In this document: one piece after another, positions 1 through 11,640 of the stretch
Position numbering within the stretch: the stretch's first letter is position 1
How the letters are laid out: each line of letters begins with the position of its first letter
Assembly (NCBI GenBank): GCA_964016985.1
Contig: OZ024821.1
Span: 127,619,555-127,683,554 of the forward strand
DNA from: Anodontia alba
Lineage: Eukaryota; Mollusca; Bivalvia; Lucinida; Lucinidae
Length of the DNA stretch: 64,000 bases
Direction: 5' to 3'
Program-made: the position numbers and the translations under genes
The notes under the pieces: model-generated
Told to the model about the DNA's origin: nothing
Database searches by the model: none
The model's input: only the letters and a program-made list of their open reading frames with translations

Positions 1-539
1 ATCAACAGTGGAAACATATAACCAAAATTATGGGAATGTCTAAAGCAATAATATTATTTGTTTCTTTATAGAATTAATAATTATTGATATAGCTTAATCG
101 ATTTAAGATCAGTTCTCGTCTACGAGAATAACAGGTATACAATCTTTAATTGGAGGTCACGTGTGACGACTTTACAATAGTTCAGACGATGCAAAATGGT
201 TTTTGAAAAACACTCGCTTGTGTTTCACTTTTTACTGAACGCAGCCCAGAATCACAGGACTGTTTCTCGGATTTCTGTGGCCCTTGAATCTGGTTCCCTA
301 TCTGACTGCTCACGGTTAGAACTTGGTAATGCGATTAACAAGGTTGAACGCCAACTAAAAATTCATGTTAGGTATGCACTTGTTAAGGGAGGGAGAGGGG
401 TGGGGTTCGTGTATCCTGCTCGGGAATCCATATATGCAAAGCACAGAAAATCTCCTGATCAGACTCAGTGATAATGATAGGCAATTTCTATTTTCCTGTG
501 CGTTATTCCCCTTGCCTTGTTATTTGCCCATTTACGTCG
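1..539. other. Unassigned sequence
   Basis: I see no supported gene or repeat here. A 91-codon open frame at 196-471 has no motif I recognise, no splice context and no neighbour that supports it. Confidence 0.5.
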
Positions 540-943
540 AGTGGGGACTCTTCTATCTCAAAAAAGATAAGAGAAAAGTCCAGGGAGTGCCACAATCACA
601 AACCGTAGCCCTTCCCAGACCCCAAGAGGAAGAGGAAACCGACAAATCTAAACAAGCACAAACCGAACAAACGTACGAAAAGCACTAAGATTAGCTCTCT
701 CTTCCCCAACGAGGTAATCGCAATACTAAAAGGACTGAAAAACACAAGAACAAAATGACACACGGAAAGGCATACAACAAATCGCCTCGTAGAATAAACC
801 ACAAAGCAACAAGGAGTAAGACTAACACCGGGACCACCGCCTTAGAACGGTCGGTAGAGCAAACCACCGTGGGGTTTAAAGCACTTTTACAGCTAGCTAA
901 CTTCACATTGGGTCCCGATGCTACTCTTAATACATAAATACAT
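540..943 (-). repeat. Interspersed repeat R1, inverted copy
   Basis: This segment is the reverse complement, with scattered mismatches, of 12190-12565. Shared landmarks are GGGACC near one end, an AGGAAGAGG block and GTGATTGTGG at the other. Related, more diverged copies lie at 20513-21365 (interrupted), 23100-23445, 27035-27370 and 29910-30160. No coding frame is conserved between copies, so it behaves as a non-coding interspersed element of about 380 bp. I could not assign a class. Confidence 0.6.
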
Positions 944-1261
944 AAAAATTCGGTTCGCATAAAGGCTCCCAACTCAGTCAATGCATCAAAGCGAAAACAT
1001 AAAAATCAAATTAATCACTATAATAAACAAAGACGAGTACTCATGGCTAATTCTACTGTATGCCAGAGTAAATGAAAACCAATAGTTGAACCACGGCGGG
1101 CCAAGCCAAAGACATATCGTCAAACCCCAACCCACTGGTTAAAGTTTTACGAAGAGGCCGTCATTGAGTCTGAGGCACGAACCGCCGTCCTTTGGACTAG
1201 TCTATTTCAAATAGCAGAGTGTTTGGTTAGTTCTTATTACAATATTTTATGGAAATTTCTG
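944..1261. other. Unassigned sequence
   Basis: No gene, tandem repeat or inverted repeat is visible. Confidence 0.4.
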
Positions 1262-1405
1262 TATTCAATACAGCATGGACCCTGATCAGACGCCGCGTTT
1301 TGCGGCGTGGACCCTGATCAGACGCCGCGTTTTGCGGCATCTGATCCGGGTTGACACTGTTTGCCAACGTCCCTTTTCTGGGACGCCAGGCATAAATGGG
1401 TTAAA
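1262..1405. mobile_element. Hairpin-core MITE with a duplicated arm
   Basis: The core GACCCTGATCAGACGCCGCG is present twice in direct orientation before the inverse arm GCGGCATCTGATCCGGG, and the copy ends in ATGGGTTAA. This is the TTAA-type hairpin family seen more than twenty times in the window. The duplicated left arm is unusual and suggests replication slippage in the hairpin. Confidence 0.6.
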
Positions 1406-1407
1406 CC

Positions 1408-1545
1408 TAGCTTATCACTCTGGGTAAAATTTTCAGCAGGACACACATTGAAATATTTTTCTTAGTTTTCCCAGAATACAGGTTTTTTATATTTCATGTT
1501 ATTGTTTCCAATGGAAACAAATTGCTGAATTAGACCAGAGAGTGG
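1408..1545. mobile_element. MITE of the CACTCTGGG family (short copy)
   Basis: It has the terminal blocks CACTCTGGGTAAAATTTTCA on the left and GACCAGAGAGTGGTA on the right around a shortened palindrome. Complete relatives are at 30714-30918, 36862-37065, 53477-53688 and 54244-54422. The TTAA flanks are not preserved here. Confidence 0.6.
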
Positions 1546-1915
1546 TATCGGCCTCCCTTGTAAATTGCCAGAGTGCATATTGTCTTAAATTGATTGAAAA
1601 TTTCTCTGCACTCGTTGAAAAAAAAAAAAAACAAATAAAGAAGCCAATTAATGCAGCAGCAAGGTATCCTTTGTTCTTACATGTAATGGACAAAGACTTT
1701 TAACAATACAATTCAATGAATGCTACTTTTCAAAAAAAAATATTTTACAGTTCAAACAATTTTGAAGATGATGATCAGATTTAACGACGCATCAACCCAT
1801 GAGGGGCATTTGCGTCAAAATAGTTAACTAACATGGTTCTGTAATGCAACGATTATAATGATAAGTCATAAATGCATAAAATGTAAAACTATAACGAATT
1901 TAAAAATTAAAACAG

Positions 1916-2720
1916 TTATACTTTGTTAAAAAGATTGATGTGTTTTAAAAACACAAGTATGTTATCAGCCGGTACATTTTCAAATAAGTATCTCAGATCA
2001 TTTGTTTGGAAGAATTGACGTCGCACATGAGAGAATTCAATGCAGTCGATCAGGAAGTGTTTCACCGTAAAAAGTTCATTACAGCTGATACAAAATGGTG
2101 GATCTTCTCGTTTGAGTAGATAAGAATGTGTGAGTCTAGTATGACCAATACGTAGACGAGTAAGAACCACTTCTTCTCGCCTTAATGACCGATAAATGGT
2201 ATTTTTACCAAGAACCGGTTTTACTTCATATAGTTTATTAAATGTCGCTCTGTCCCAGGACAGCTGCCATTTGGACAAGATGTACCTGTTGATAAAAGGT
2301 TTAAAATCTGTACATGGAAGTTTAAAATTCGAAATTTCTAGATCGAGTGAGGCCTTTGCTTTTACATCGGCAGCCTCGTTACCTTTTATACCAACATGGC
2401 TGGGAGCCAACAGAACAAAATTTCCTTAGTTTTCGATAGCTCGTGATGTTTTTCTATTACGTTCTGGATTTTGGGACTTTTTGAAGATGTGTGATTTAGA
2501 GATTTCAAAACAGAAAGGGAGTCCGAGAAAATAACAAAATAACGAATTTGTTCTCTAAAGAGTTATTCATAACGTAATTCAAAGCCATATCAAGAGCCTT
2601 GGATTCAGCAGTGAAAATAGATGAGCCATCAGGAAGACGGATCTTTTCATGGCGGCTGCCAACCTTATTTTCAACTTTTGAGCCATCAGTGTAGATGTGT
2701 TGATAATCTGAAAGTCGCGA
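1916..2720 (-). pseudogene. LINE ORF2, RNase H and C-terminal part
   Basis: This is the 3' part of ORF2. Before 2410 the frame reads a YTDGSK block (first catalytic Asp), then TAESKALDMAL (Glu) and SDSLSVLKSL (second Asp). After a frameshift the 164-codon frame at 1916-2410 begins with SHVGIKGNEAAD, the usual last RNase H motif with His and Asp. It ends with a Cys/His-rich tail containing CISC and a downstream HFLIDC, which resembles the C-terminal finger of such elements. It is separated from the RT by an in-frame TAG near 2722. Confidence 0.75.
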
Positions 2721-2723
2721 CTA

Positions 2724-5033
2724 TAATTCTTGGAAGTTTTGTTTCATGAGATGTGAATCAGAAAGTGACTTTTTGCTGTTGTTTAAATCGAAAAGAATAT
2801 TTGGTTTAGTAATGCACCAGGATGGATTATCAGAAAAAGAGTGTTTTTGAATGTTTTTAATGTTAATATTGGTAGATTCTAAAAGTGGTGCTATACGAAG
2901 GCCGAAGGATTTAATTGCGTTAGGTTTTCTTTCATAATATTCCTGAAATTGTGGTGGAAATGTGACTTCAAAAGCAGGGTTAGAAAGGTTAGCAGCAAAT
3001 CTGATGGCATACTGAAGAGACAATTTTTCTTTGCGTAGCCATAACGATGGCTCATCTGCTTCCACGTTAAGACTCGATACTGGAGACGTACGGAAAGCTC
3101 GCAATGCCAAACGAAGTCCTTGATTATGTACAGTGTCTAGCATCTGTAGATAAGATTTTCTAGCAGATCCATATACGATGGACCCATAATCAAGTTTCGA
3201 TCGAATTAAAGAACGATAAAGGTGAAGAAGAGTTGTTCTGTCCGCTCCCCAACTTGTGTGAGATAAAACTTTTAAAAGGTTTAATGCTTTTAAACATTTC
3301 GCTTTCACGTATTTTATATGGTGTATGAAGGAGAGTTTTCTATCAAATATAACCCCAAGAAATTTTGATTCAGCAACAACTGGTATTTGAGATCTATATA
3401 TGTAGAGCGCTGGATCGTTGTGTATTTTCCGTTGTTGACAGAAATGAACGCACTGAGTTTTCGATTTGGAAAATTTAAAGCCATTTCTAGTTGCCCAGTC
3501 TTCAATTCTATTTAGACATTGCTGTAGATGCCTTTCTATTGTGCGCATATTTTTCGAGCGAAAACATATACAGAAATCATCAACGTACAAAGAACCATCT
3601 GTCTTGTAATCCAGACAGTTTATAATACCGTTTAATTTCACGTTGAATAACGTGGTTGAAAGTATGACTCCTTGAGGAACGCCCTGTTCTTGATCATAGA
3701 GATCAGACAGGGTCGATCCTATACGCACTTGTATTGTACGATCTTCAAAAAAACTTTTAATAAAGTTTGGTAGTCTTCCTTTCATACCAAAGTTATGTAG
3801 GTCTTTCAAAATTCCATATCGCCAATTGGTATCATAGGCTTTTTCCAAATCGAAAAATACAGCGACTACATGTCCTCCTTTGATAAAAGCATCACGGATA
3901 AAAGTTTCTAGTCTAACTAAATTATCATTAGTACTACGTTCAGCTCGGAAACCCCGACTGAAGTTTTGTTATAACATTGTTTGATTCTAAGTACCAAACA
4001 AGTCGTTTGTTTATCATTCTCTCTAGTGTTTGCAAAGGCAACTTGTTAGCGCTATTGGTCTGTAGTTTGTTGGTTCTGTATGATCTTTCCCTGGTTTGGG
4101 AATAGGTATAACTGTCGCCAAACGCCAGCTTTCTGGAAAAACCCCTGTTGTCCATATCCCGTTGAAAATATGTAAAAGTGTGTCAAGGGCGGTTTCGGGA
4201 AGGTTAAGCATCTGGTAATGGATGTCATCAGGGCCTGTAGCTGTATCTTTTGACACTGCGATAGCATCTTTAAGTTCTGTAATGTTAAACAGACTGTTAT
4301 ATTCTTCAGTATTTGAAGAGGTGAAATTAAGTTTGATCTTTTCTTCTTGTTTTTTGATGTTTTGAAACTTCTCTGAATAATTCCGAGATGAGGAATTATC
4401 CAAAAAAGTTTCGCCAAGTGTGTTTGCTATCTCTTCCTTTGATGTGGACTTTGTTCCACGTTTTGTATTTAAATGGGTGAAACTGGGTGATTTTGATTCA
4501 CCAGATATTTTTCGTATCATATCCCAAACCTTTTTAATTGGAGTTTTATGATTTAAATTTGAAACGTAAGATTTCCATGATTTGCGTTTGGAGGCCTTTA
4601 TTGTTCGACGAGCCTTTGCTCTGAAAATCTTAACATTATTCAAGTTCTCCTTTGTTGGATATCTGCAGAACTTTGATAATGCTTGCTTGTGCTGTTTTAT
4701 GGCATCTTTGCATTCATCATTATACCATGGCTTGCTTTTCTTTGGGTTTGTCGAGGTTTTCGGTATACTTTTGTTAGAGATATCGAGAAGAGAAGAAGTA
4801 AAATCATCTAGGGGATCAATGGAATTGTTAAACTTACCTATTTTGAGACTTTCTTCACATAATGAGTGATACAATTCCCAATTTGCTTTATTTAGTTTCC
4901 ACTTTGCGTTGTGATCGTTTGTGGAATTATTTACGCTTTCAATAATAACAGGGAAGTGGTCACTTCCATGTTGATCTTCACTGACAGTCCAGTCGAAATC
5001 TAGCAGTAGAGATGGATGACACATGGAAAGATC
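2724..5033 (-). pseudogene. LINE ORF2, reverse transcriptase region
   Basis: The upstream frame (5024-4023) carries the linker and RT fingers, with TGPDDIHYQML and NYRPIALTSC. The palm follows in the frame ending at 2721: FDLEKAYDT (first catalytic Asp), QGVPQGVILS and the YVDD box, then thumb sequence with KFLGVIFD and KLDYGSIVY. Between these parts the reading frame slips near 4038 and returns near 3962, so no single protein can be made. In the family this enzyme performs target-primed reverse transcription of the element RNA. Confidence 0.8.
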
Positions 5034-5588
5034 TTAAGAAGAGAATTTTCCAGTTGCAAGATGGAGATAGGTGTGAGATTTGTCATTCATAAGACAAAGA
5101 TCATTTTTGGTTATAAAGTCTTCAATAATATTACCTTTAGGGTTGTTATCTTTACATCCCCAAAGGATGTTGTGACCATTGAAGTCACCAACTAGTATAT
5201 AGGGTGAAGGGAGTTATTTCAGTAAAGTGTCTAAATGTTCGGTCTCTAAATGAAAATTCGGAGGTATATACACAGAACAAATAGTAATTTCTTTATCTAA
5301 AGTGAAAGAAACCGCAACGGCTTGAAGATTGGTAACAAGTTTAATTTCTCGCTGCGGACATGAAGAGTGAACTAAGATTGAGCTTCCACCAGACGGCCTC
5401 TGGCCTTCTGAATATATATAATTGTATGTATTGAAATCTCTGATATTTAATTGATCATCAGTTTTCAAAAAAGTTTCTTGCAAGCAAACAGCTGATGGAC
5501 TCAATAAAGATAAAAGTAATAAGATATCATTATAGTTTGACCTTAGACCTCGACAGTTCCATTGTATTATTCTGTGATTTGAATTCAT
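5034..5588 (-). pseudogene. LINE ORF2, APE-type endonuclease
   Basis: The ORF2 start is read at 5588 (MNSNHRIIQWNCRGL). Endonuclease motifs in order are WNCRGL, CLQET (metal-binding Glu), an IPP block, then VGDFNGHN and SDHFPV further on. The frame is interrupted by TAA codons near 5212 and 5031, both in frame with the downstream RT, so these are simple point stops. In related elements this domain nicks the target DNA to prime reverse transcription. Confidence 0.75.
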
Positions 5589-5847
5589 TTTTGAGTTGTT
5601 AGATTTTAGTTAGACTAGAAACTAAGGATATGTTATTGGTGATTTTGATCTATTATTACTATTGTTGACGTGTGAAAGTTCTGATGATCTCGATCTATTT
5701 CTGTTAGTTCGTGGGCAATCTGGAGCTTCTCCTAACTCCATATCATCGCTACTGTCACTCAATGATCCGAACCTATTATGTTGTTGAGGTATATTATTTG
5801 AACCTTTTCGTTCTCTGTTTCATGTGCTTGGTCTTTGTGTTCCTTGA
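5589..5847 (-). other. LINE inter-ORF segment
   Basis: This stretch between ORF1 and ORF2 of the LINE has no open frame of note. It may include the degraded end of ORF1, since Ser/Arg-rich codons continue in one frame. Confidence 0.4.
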
Positions 5848-7040
5848 CTAGATTTTGATTTTGTTTGTTCTTTCGTAGGTGGAGATGATTGACTTCTTGC
5901 TTGTCTTTCTTTCTGTTGTTGTTTCTTCCAATCTTTTCTTATCATCTCCATGGTGGCTTTTTTCAGGCCAGCCTCTCCTTTTTTTCTCTTCAGTAGGTGT
6001 CTTTGTTTGATTTTTGTTTGTGGTGTTTGTTTGACCTTTTTGTTTCTGCAGATCTTCTGTTTTGCTGTTTGTGTTTGTTGTATTTGATTGTACTGCAGAG
6101 TCGAGAATAGTGATCGGATCGGTTTGAGTGGCAGTATCAACCACAGAAACCTTTTTCATAGAAGACTGGGTGATGTTGGCATAACTAATTCCAGGTATTG
6201 GAGTTGGGGCCTCAACAAGTTTCCGCGCTTCAACGAAAGAAATATTTCTGGTGAACTTAATACGCAAGATTTTCTTTTCTTTGTGCCAAATTCGGCATTC
6301 TTTAGAGTCAGCACTGTGTTTCTCACCACAGTTGACACAGTGTATTTCGTTGCTACATCTATTTTCGAGGTGTTCTCCTGTTTGACCGCATTTCGAACAG
6401 ATAGGGTCTTTAGAACACCTATCCTCATGGTGTTCATATTTTTGGCAATTATGACAACGCAAGGGATTTGGTACGTAGACTTCTACGTTGACTCTAAAGT
6501 ATGCCACTTTGACCGTTTTGGGTAAAACTGGCGTATTGAAAGTAAAAACAAAGGGGTTTGTGTCTTTTAACTCTCCGTTTCGTTTTATTTTGAATCTTTT
6601 TACTCCTTGAGATCTTGTGCCCGCGAGAATCTCCTCCTCGCCGCAATTCCTCAATTCGGGACAACGAATTACCCCTTTTGAGGATTTTAGCGAGGTATGA
6701 GGGTACACTCGGACTTTCAAGTCGTGAAAAGTCTGTGCACGAAGAAGATTCTCGGCATAGGCTTTCTTGGATACCTCAATGAGTAGCTGATTCGATCTGT
6801 GTAGTTTTTTTTTATGTTTTCAGGTTCACCAGCTATACTCTGTATGACTTTTTGTATTAGAAACGGTGACAGAGATGTTATCTGTCTGTTCTCTTCTTTG
6901 CTTTCAACTAAAATGAAGCGTGGAAAGTGTTGAGGAGACGTATCATTTGTTGAGGTAGTTGGAGGTTGAGAATTTTCGTCAAAATCTGAATTATCAGTGT
7001 CTGGGGTTTGTTTAGTTCTTTTTCTTTTATCATTACCCAT
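5848..7040 (-). pseudogene. LINE ORF1, gag-like nucleic-acid-binding protein
   Basis: The N-terminal part (7040 to about 6810) starts MGNDKRKR and is polar. The C-terminal part (about 6800-5848) contains three consecutive zinc knuckles: CHNCQKYEHHEDRC, CSKCGQTGEHLENRC and CVNCGEKHSADSKEC. It then has a Lys/Gln-rich basic tail. The two parts are out of frame because of an indel in an A-run near 6806-6814; the codons on both sides otherwise continue smoothly. Such ORF1 proteins coat the retrotransposon RNA. Confidence 0.75.
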
Positions 7041-7720
7041 GATGAAGTTGTATTAAAATTCGTCCTCCGTGCTCTCCGCCCACCACGGAGCACAACAAGG
7101 GAACACATAAATGGAGTGGCTTTCCTACTCACTTGTGCTAGAGATACACAGAAGATATACTCGCACGAGCAAAATGCTGCACGATTGACCCGTTAAGCCG
7201 CCGCCTTCTTAGGATTGGAAAGATTGAGAAATAAGAATTATGGGCAAACGGTGAGTATCAGTATGATACAAAAGACAAGGAAGAGAAAGAAAAGATTTTT
7301 CCTAGGGCTTGGCGCGACCAGCCGATTGACCGTGCCGGGTCTCACGGACACCCTTCTACACCGAAATCTAGGCCAAAGAGGCGTGTTGAGCCATCAGGAG
7401 AGAACAAATTCCCGATAATTCTCAACCTCAGAGATCCCTTCTTCCGGCTTACGGGTTGCCACCCACGGCAAACGGGTGGTATTTCCTCTTCGCTCTTCCC
7501 AAAGTGGACAATTACTGCTCACCAAGCTAGCAACGTTACCAATGGGAATTGAGCCCCCAGGGCCTCGACAAGGCGGAAAGTGTAATACCCAGGGGAACAC
7601 TTTTGAAGACAAGAAAGACCGACTTATGTACAAGAAAAGTAGGCTAGACCCGGGCTCCTTCGTGCTAGGCATGTTAGGGCAAGGTCTGAAATGGGAATAC
7701 AAAATCAGACATATTATTAT
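7041..7720 (-). mobile_element. Probable LINE 5' leader
   Basis: This GC-richer stretch lies directly upstream of the LINE ORF1 and contains no convincing protein frame. Position and composition fit an internal-promoter 5' UTR. The left limit near 7720 is an estimate from where composition returns to AT-rich. Confidence 0.45.
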
Positions 7721-7796
7721 GCGCTCTTCTGAAAGGAGCAACGGGTTTGACTGTAAAGAGATGATGATGTGAAATCTTGAGTATCTTTTGTTAGTT

Positions 7797-7907
7797 TTGT
7801 GTGTGTGTGTGTGTGTGTCCTCTGCAAGGGCGCGAACTGCACCGTCCGCCACATTAATATTTGTAACAGCTGATCGGTGCGTATGTAAAATCAGAGAGAG
7901 AGAGATT
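7797..7907. repeat. Microsatellites (GT)n and (GA)n
   Basis: A run of GT dinucleotides at about 7797-7818 and a short GA run at about 7893-7904. Confidence 0.8.
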
Positions 7908-7924
7908 TGTTTCCCATAAGTGAA

Positions 7925-8305
7925 GTAAATAGAGATCTCTATTTCGGTCATAAATACAGACATCTCTAATTAATATATAGATATCTTTATTTGAAATGCA
8001 GCTATCTATAATTAATTTAGAAATTGAGATATCTGCATCCCAATTAGAGATATCTGTGTTTAAAATGTAGATATCTGAATTTCAGCCTAACTGGAGATAT
8101 CTCTAATTGAAATGTTGATATCTCTATTATGATCGGAAATAGAGATATCTGTATTTCAAATACAGATGTCTACATTTCAACTAGAGATCTTTATTTCAGT
8201 TAGATGTACCTGCATTTCAGTAAGAGATATTCGTAATAACAATAATCAGATACTGTATTTATTAAGAGATATCTGTATTTGAAATGTAGATATCTGAGTT
8301 AAATG
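7925..8305. repeat. Divergent tandem array rich in AGATATCT
   Basis: AGATATCT or one-base variants recur about every 15-35 bases, alternating with TGTATTTCAAAT-like blocks and their reverse complements. The array is almost strand-symmetric, so it can fold on itself at many registers. There is no protein frame. Confidence 0.75.
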
Positions 8306-8379
8306 GGTAAAAACCGAAACGGGTTGCCATACATAGGGAATAAAATAGGGCTTAATGCGCATATTCTTTGCAACTTCTG

Positions 8380-8542
8380 AACCCTTGTCCTGCTGAATAA
8401 ATAAAAATGCCATGCCCACTTCTAATTTTCAGCCAATCAGATTACTTGATGCAGATTGTTGCTATAAATTGACATACTTAATATCTGGATCTAAACTGTT
8501 TGCAAAGGCAGGGTTATATTCGGGTTCAGCAGGACAAGGGTT
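8380..8542. mobile_element. TTAA-type MITE with CCTGCTGAA termini
   Basis: The ends are perfect 18-bp inverted repeats: AACCCTTGTCCTGCTGAA and its complement TTCAGCAGGACAAGGGTT, followed by AA. The right flank is TTAA; the left flank has mutated. It contains a half hairpin core (ATCTAAACTGTTTGC). A fuller relative is at 44401-44592. Confidence 0.7.
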
Positions 8543-8544
8543 AA

Positions 8545-9285
8545 ACATCACTGAAATATTTTACTATAGATCATCAAATTCAGAAAATATGAGCTAAATC
8601 TTGCAGTAAGGTGGATGTACATGCCGAAAAGATCGTTATGCCATAAGTTATGGGAGTTTGATTTCAGGGCCGATTTTGAAGTCTTTGTGAACCCGTTCCT
8701 TTGTGACGAATGACTTTATATTGAAATAATGTTCTCTGTCACACATAATACAAGCTAATAAAGTCACAATTAGAGGCTGTTGCATTATCCGAGGAAAAGT
8801 TTACAGATTCCTTAGTCAATATTCGGAACTAGCAAAACTATTTGGAACTAGCCAAATAAGTGATGTATCTCACAGTCATCGCAAGGGCAGATAGCCAAAG
8901 TCGAATGACAACTTCTTTATTGTGGTATTTAACGGAAGGATAGTGCTCTATATCAGCAAAAAAGATCCAGTTTTGTTCAGCTAGTCATTTGGAAATCGTT
9001 ATCAAGCATAATCTTACCCGGGCCAAGCTAAATAACTGTAAGACTCCTGAAAAGAAAATCGAAACTGCTGCTGACAAATAACTAATGATTTATTTCCATT
9101 AGTCAAATAGTTCGCCGCATCTTCGTTACATCGACCGCAGCATAAACTTTGAAGGTTTTCCTGCAATCTCAGAATATCCATTAGAGACAGTGTGAGCCTC
9201 GACATGAGAAAAGGTATCTCGATGGAAGATGCAAACAGTAAAGATCCAGATCAGCCAACAGAGATATAGCATCTGACTTCATAAT
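8545..9285. other. Unassigned sequence
   Basis: No gene or clear repeat is visible. Confidence 0.4.
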
Positions 9286-9440
9286 GTTCTACAGTACCCA
9301 ATGATTCTATAGGCGGACAGTGAAGGCCCTGATCAGACTGCGCGGATGCGCAGTCTGATCTGGGCCTTCGCTGTCCGCATATTCCCGACGAAACGTTTTC
9401 GCATGGCGCGACCCGCGTGCATACGTGTAAAGTCATCAGT
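9286..9440. repeat. Hairpin element, GGCCCTGATCAG variant
   Basis: The palindrome at 9310-9380 pairs GGACAGTGAAGGCCCTGATC with GATCTGGGCCTTCGCTGTCC around GCGCGGATGCGC. The flanks (CAATGATTCTATAGGCGGAC, and a short GC-rich tail with GGCGCGACCCG) recur at 14735-14860, 51215-51330 and 60535-60660. Confidence 0.7.
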
Positions 9441-10099
9441 TTTTATACCGACAGGTTACTAACAAATACGATATAAATAAAAATGCGAAGGAAGTGTGAT
9501 TTTTTTTTCTCCTTCACAATGTGAAAAGCCCTCCAGTCGTGACTTTCAATAAACGAAGGCTTTGATAAGAACCTCCGCATATGACAACTGTGCGCAGAGT
9601 TATCCTATACGGCACTAGAACAGGGACTACCTCTTCACGCAGACCTGAAAATAACACTGGGTACGAACCGAGCTGTTATTAAGAATACATAGAACGAAAT
9701 CGGAAAAGTCGGTGTTGAAGTAAACATTACAACTGTTCATTTCATCCGGTCAGACCATTATCATATGCATTGTGAGGTACGTCTTTTTGTCTTTGACTTA
9801 TTTTTCTTTTCCTTCTCTAGATTTGAACTTATATTAAAGGAAGGGGCAGAGCTGGGTTCGCTGTTGCCGTCAGACTGTATAGACGGTGAGGGTCAACAAT
9901 GGGGTGGTTGTGAGAGTGAAAGAGGGTGTGTGGCACTGCGACAGCTGTTCGGAAGGAGTTGGCATATCTCTCGACGTCCCCGCTCCTGTGTCCCCGTCTG
10001 GTTTCAGTCTTGTTTCTAGTTGCACATTTTCATTTCTTTGTTTGTGTCCATACTATCCATCTCGCCCTGAAAGCGTTTTCCATTTAAGTCCCAGCTGCA
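9441..10099. other. Unassigned sequence
   Basis: No supported gene or repeat is visible; open frames here have no recognisable features. Confidence 0.4.
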
Positions 10100-10195
10100 T
10101 TAACCCAATCATGCCTCGTGTCTCATCAAAGGGACATTGGCAAACAGTGCAGACCCAGGTCAGACGCGTCTGATCAGGGTCTACACTGCTTGCAC
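10100..10195. repeat. Hairpin-core element
   Basis: After a TTAACCCAAT start comes the core GGCAAACAGTGCAGACC, which pairs with GGTCTACACTGCTTGC. It is a compact member of the shared hairpin-core group. Confidence 0.65.
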
Positions 10196-10619
10196 TAAAT
10201 ACAGGAATTTCAATAAAACATAGTAAATAATAATAATAAAGAAAACAGACATTATTTCTACTGAAAAAAAAAGACCTGACCAAAGCTTTGAGGTAGCGGA
10301 ATCCACTTGACATCTCGCTTGGCATAAATGATTTAGTAAGTTGTTCGTTGCAAAGAACTATTATTTCTTATCGTTCCGAAATGAATGAAGTGTTGTTAAT
10401 TGGCCGATAAAACAATAAAAAGCTAAGTACTTGACTTATATTTAAGTAATGCGTTGTATGTTTGTTCACTCTTTCTCTCATTCCGTCATTCAACCTGATC
10501 TGTGAATCTAATGAAATGAAAAGGTAAAGATTTGGTTTAAATAATATCTTATTTGTTAATTCACGTATACAAATGTGTGGTGGGGCTGGTTAAACATTAT
10601 TTTGTTTGTGTTGTAATGG

Positions 10620-10862
10620 TCCATTCAACCCAATGGGGTCATGTCGAACACGGTCAGTTTATCTAACCACACTTTTACTGGGCAGGTTTAATAGTCCTCT
10701 AAGCCAGTAGTTTGCACATTCTTTCGCCAGAAACTGACAACTGCCGGAAGAGAGAGAATGACCGTAGAAAATACTGAGAGATAATATTTCATGATCAATC
10801 TCCAAGAAAGAATGTTGCCGACCCAGTGGTGGTCGAACCCGCAACCTTCTGATCACCACATT
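10620..10862 (-). mobile_element. tRNA-derived SINE, 5'-truncated copy
   Basis: It matches, with mismatches, the SINE at 42723-43027. On the minus strand it reads a B-box-like GGGTTCGACCACC, then CAACATTCTTTCTTGG and a body ending in GACCCCATTGGGTTG. The A-box half of the head is missing or mutated. Confidence 0.65.
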
Positions 10863-10870
10863 TATTCATT

Positions 10871-11329
10871 TACACGTATACAAACATATACAAAGCATGT
10901 ACAAAGATAACCATTAACCCACATAATGTGTAAGGTGTCATTATTGAGTGTTGATGTACTTTTAAGGTTACACTACTGTGTAATATCACGTTTCATTCAC
11001 TAAATTTTTGCAATGTCACTGCACTGAATCACGTCACCCTTTCCGGAACATCGCCTAAGACGGGTCGTTTTGTCTTTGACAGGTTATCCTGAAAGCAAGA
11101 AAGATACTTCGCATTAATCTTACCCTCGATTATCTTCCTTATTTATTCCTAATTTGAATCTAGTAAATTTGAATTCGAATGGATATTGGCATTATTGATC
11201 AGCTGCGTTATTTTAAATTCTGGTATCCCCTTGTACTAAATTTAGACACGTGTTGCGGCTGCATTAATTTTGAGTTTACAAAGTCTACTCCTGGGACACG
11301 AACCGTGTATGTTTTGTTTTTGGGGGGTT
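10871..11329. other. Unassigned sequence
   Basis: No gene or repeat recognised. Confidence 0.4.
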
Positions 11330-11460
11330 TTTTTGTGTTTTTTTTTTTTTTTTTTTTTTTGTTTTTTTTTTTGTGTTTTTTTTGTGTGTGTTTTTTTTTT
11401 TTTTTTTTTTTTTTTTTTTGTTTTGTTTTTTTTTTTGTTGTTTGTGTGTGTGTTTTTTCA
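11330..11460. repeat. Poly-T/G low-complexity tract
   Basis: Long T runs broken by single G and GTGTG. It creates Phe-rich frames that are artefacts of composition. Confidence 0.9.
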
Positions 11461-11640
11461 AGCTCTAAGTTTTGTCAAAGGTAAGTATGTGCGAAAGAGG
11501 AGAAACCAAAATCAGGAACAGCATCTATTTTATGACAGTTCAAACATCTTCGTGTTGGAGCCAAAAGCGGGTCATCTAGTTTCAGTGTTATTTTCACTTG
11601 AATGCACTTGAATTCACTTGATAAGCTAGAGGAAATGTAA

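Larger units (their letters stand above)
1770..7720 (-). mobile_element. Decayed non-LTR retrotransposon, I-type (RNase H-bearing)
   Basis: Read on the minus strand, the order is a GC-rich leader (about 7720-7041), ORF1 with three CCHC knuckles, ORF2 with APE-type endonuclease, reverse transcriptase with a YVDD box, then a separate RNase H domain. An RNase H domain downstream of the RT is typical of the I superfamily (I, Nimb and related clades). The copy is dead: ORF1 has a frameshift at an A-run near 6806-6814, and ORF2 has in-frame stops near 5212, 5031 and 2722 and frameshifts near 4038, 3962 and 2420-2500. Both ends are estimates; the 3' end may be the ATC-rich run near 1770-1785. Confidence 0.8.

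Noticed and set aside
196..471. 91-codon open frame at the left edge
   Set aside because: No motif, no splice or promoter context, and no sign of conservation that can be seen; open frames of this size are expected by chance.
11179..11611. Phe/Cys-rich open frames
   Set aside because: Produced by a poly-T/G low-complexity tract.
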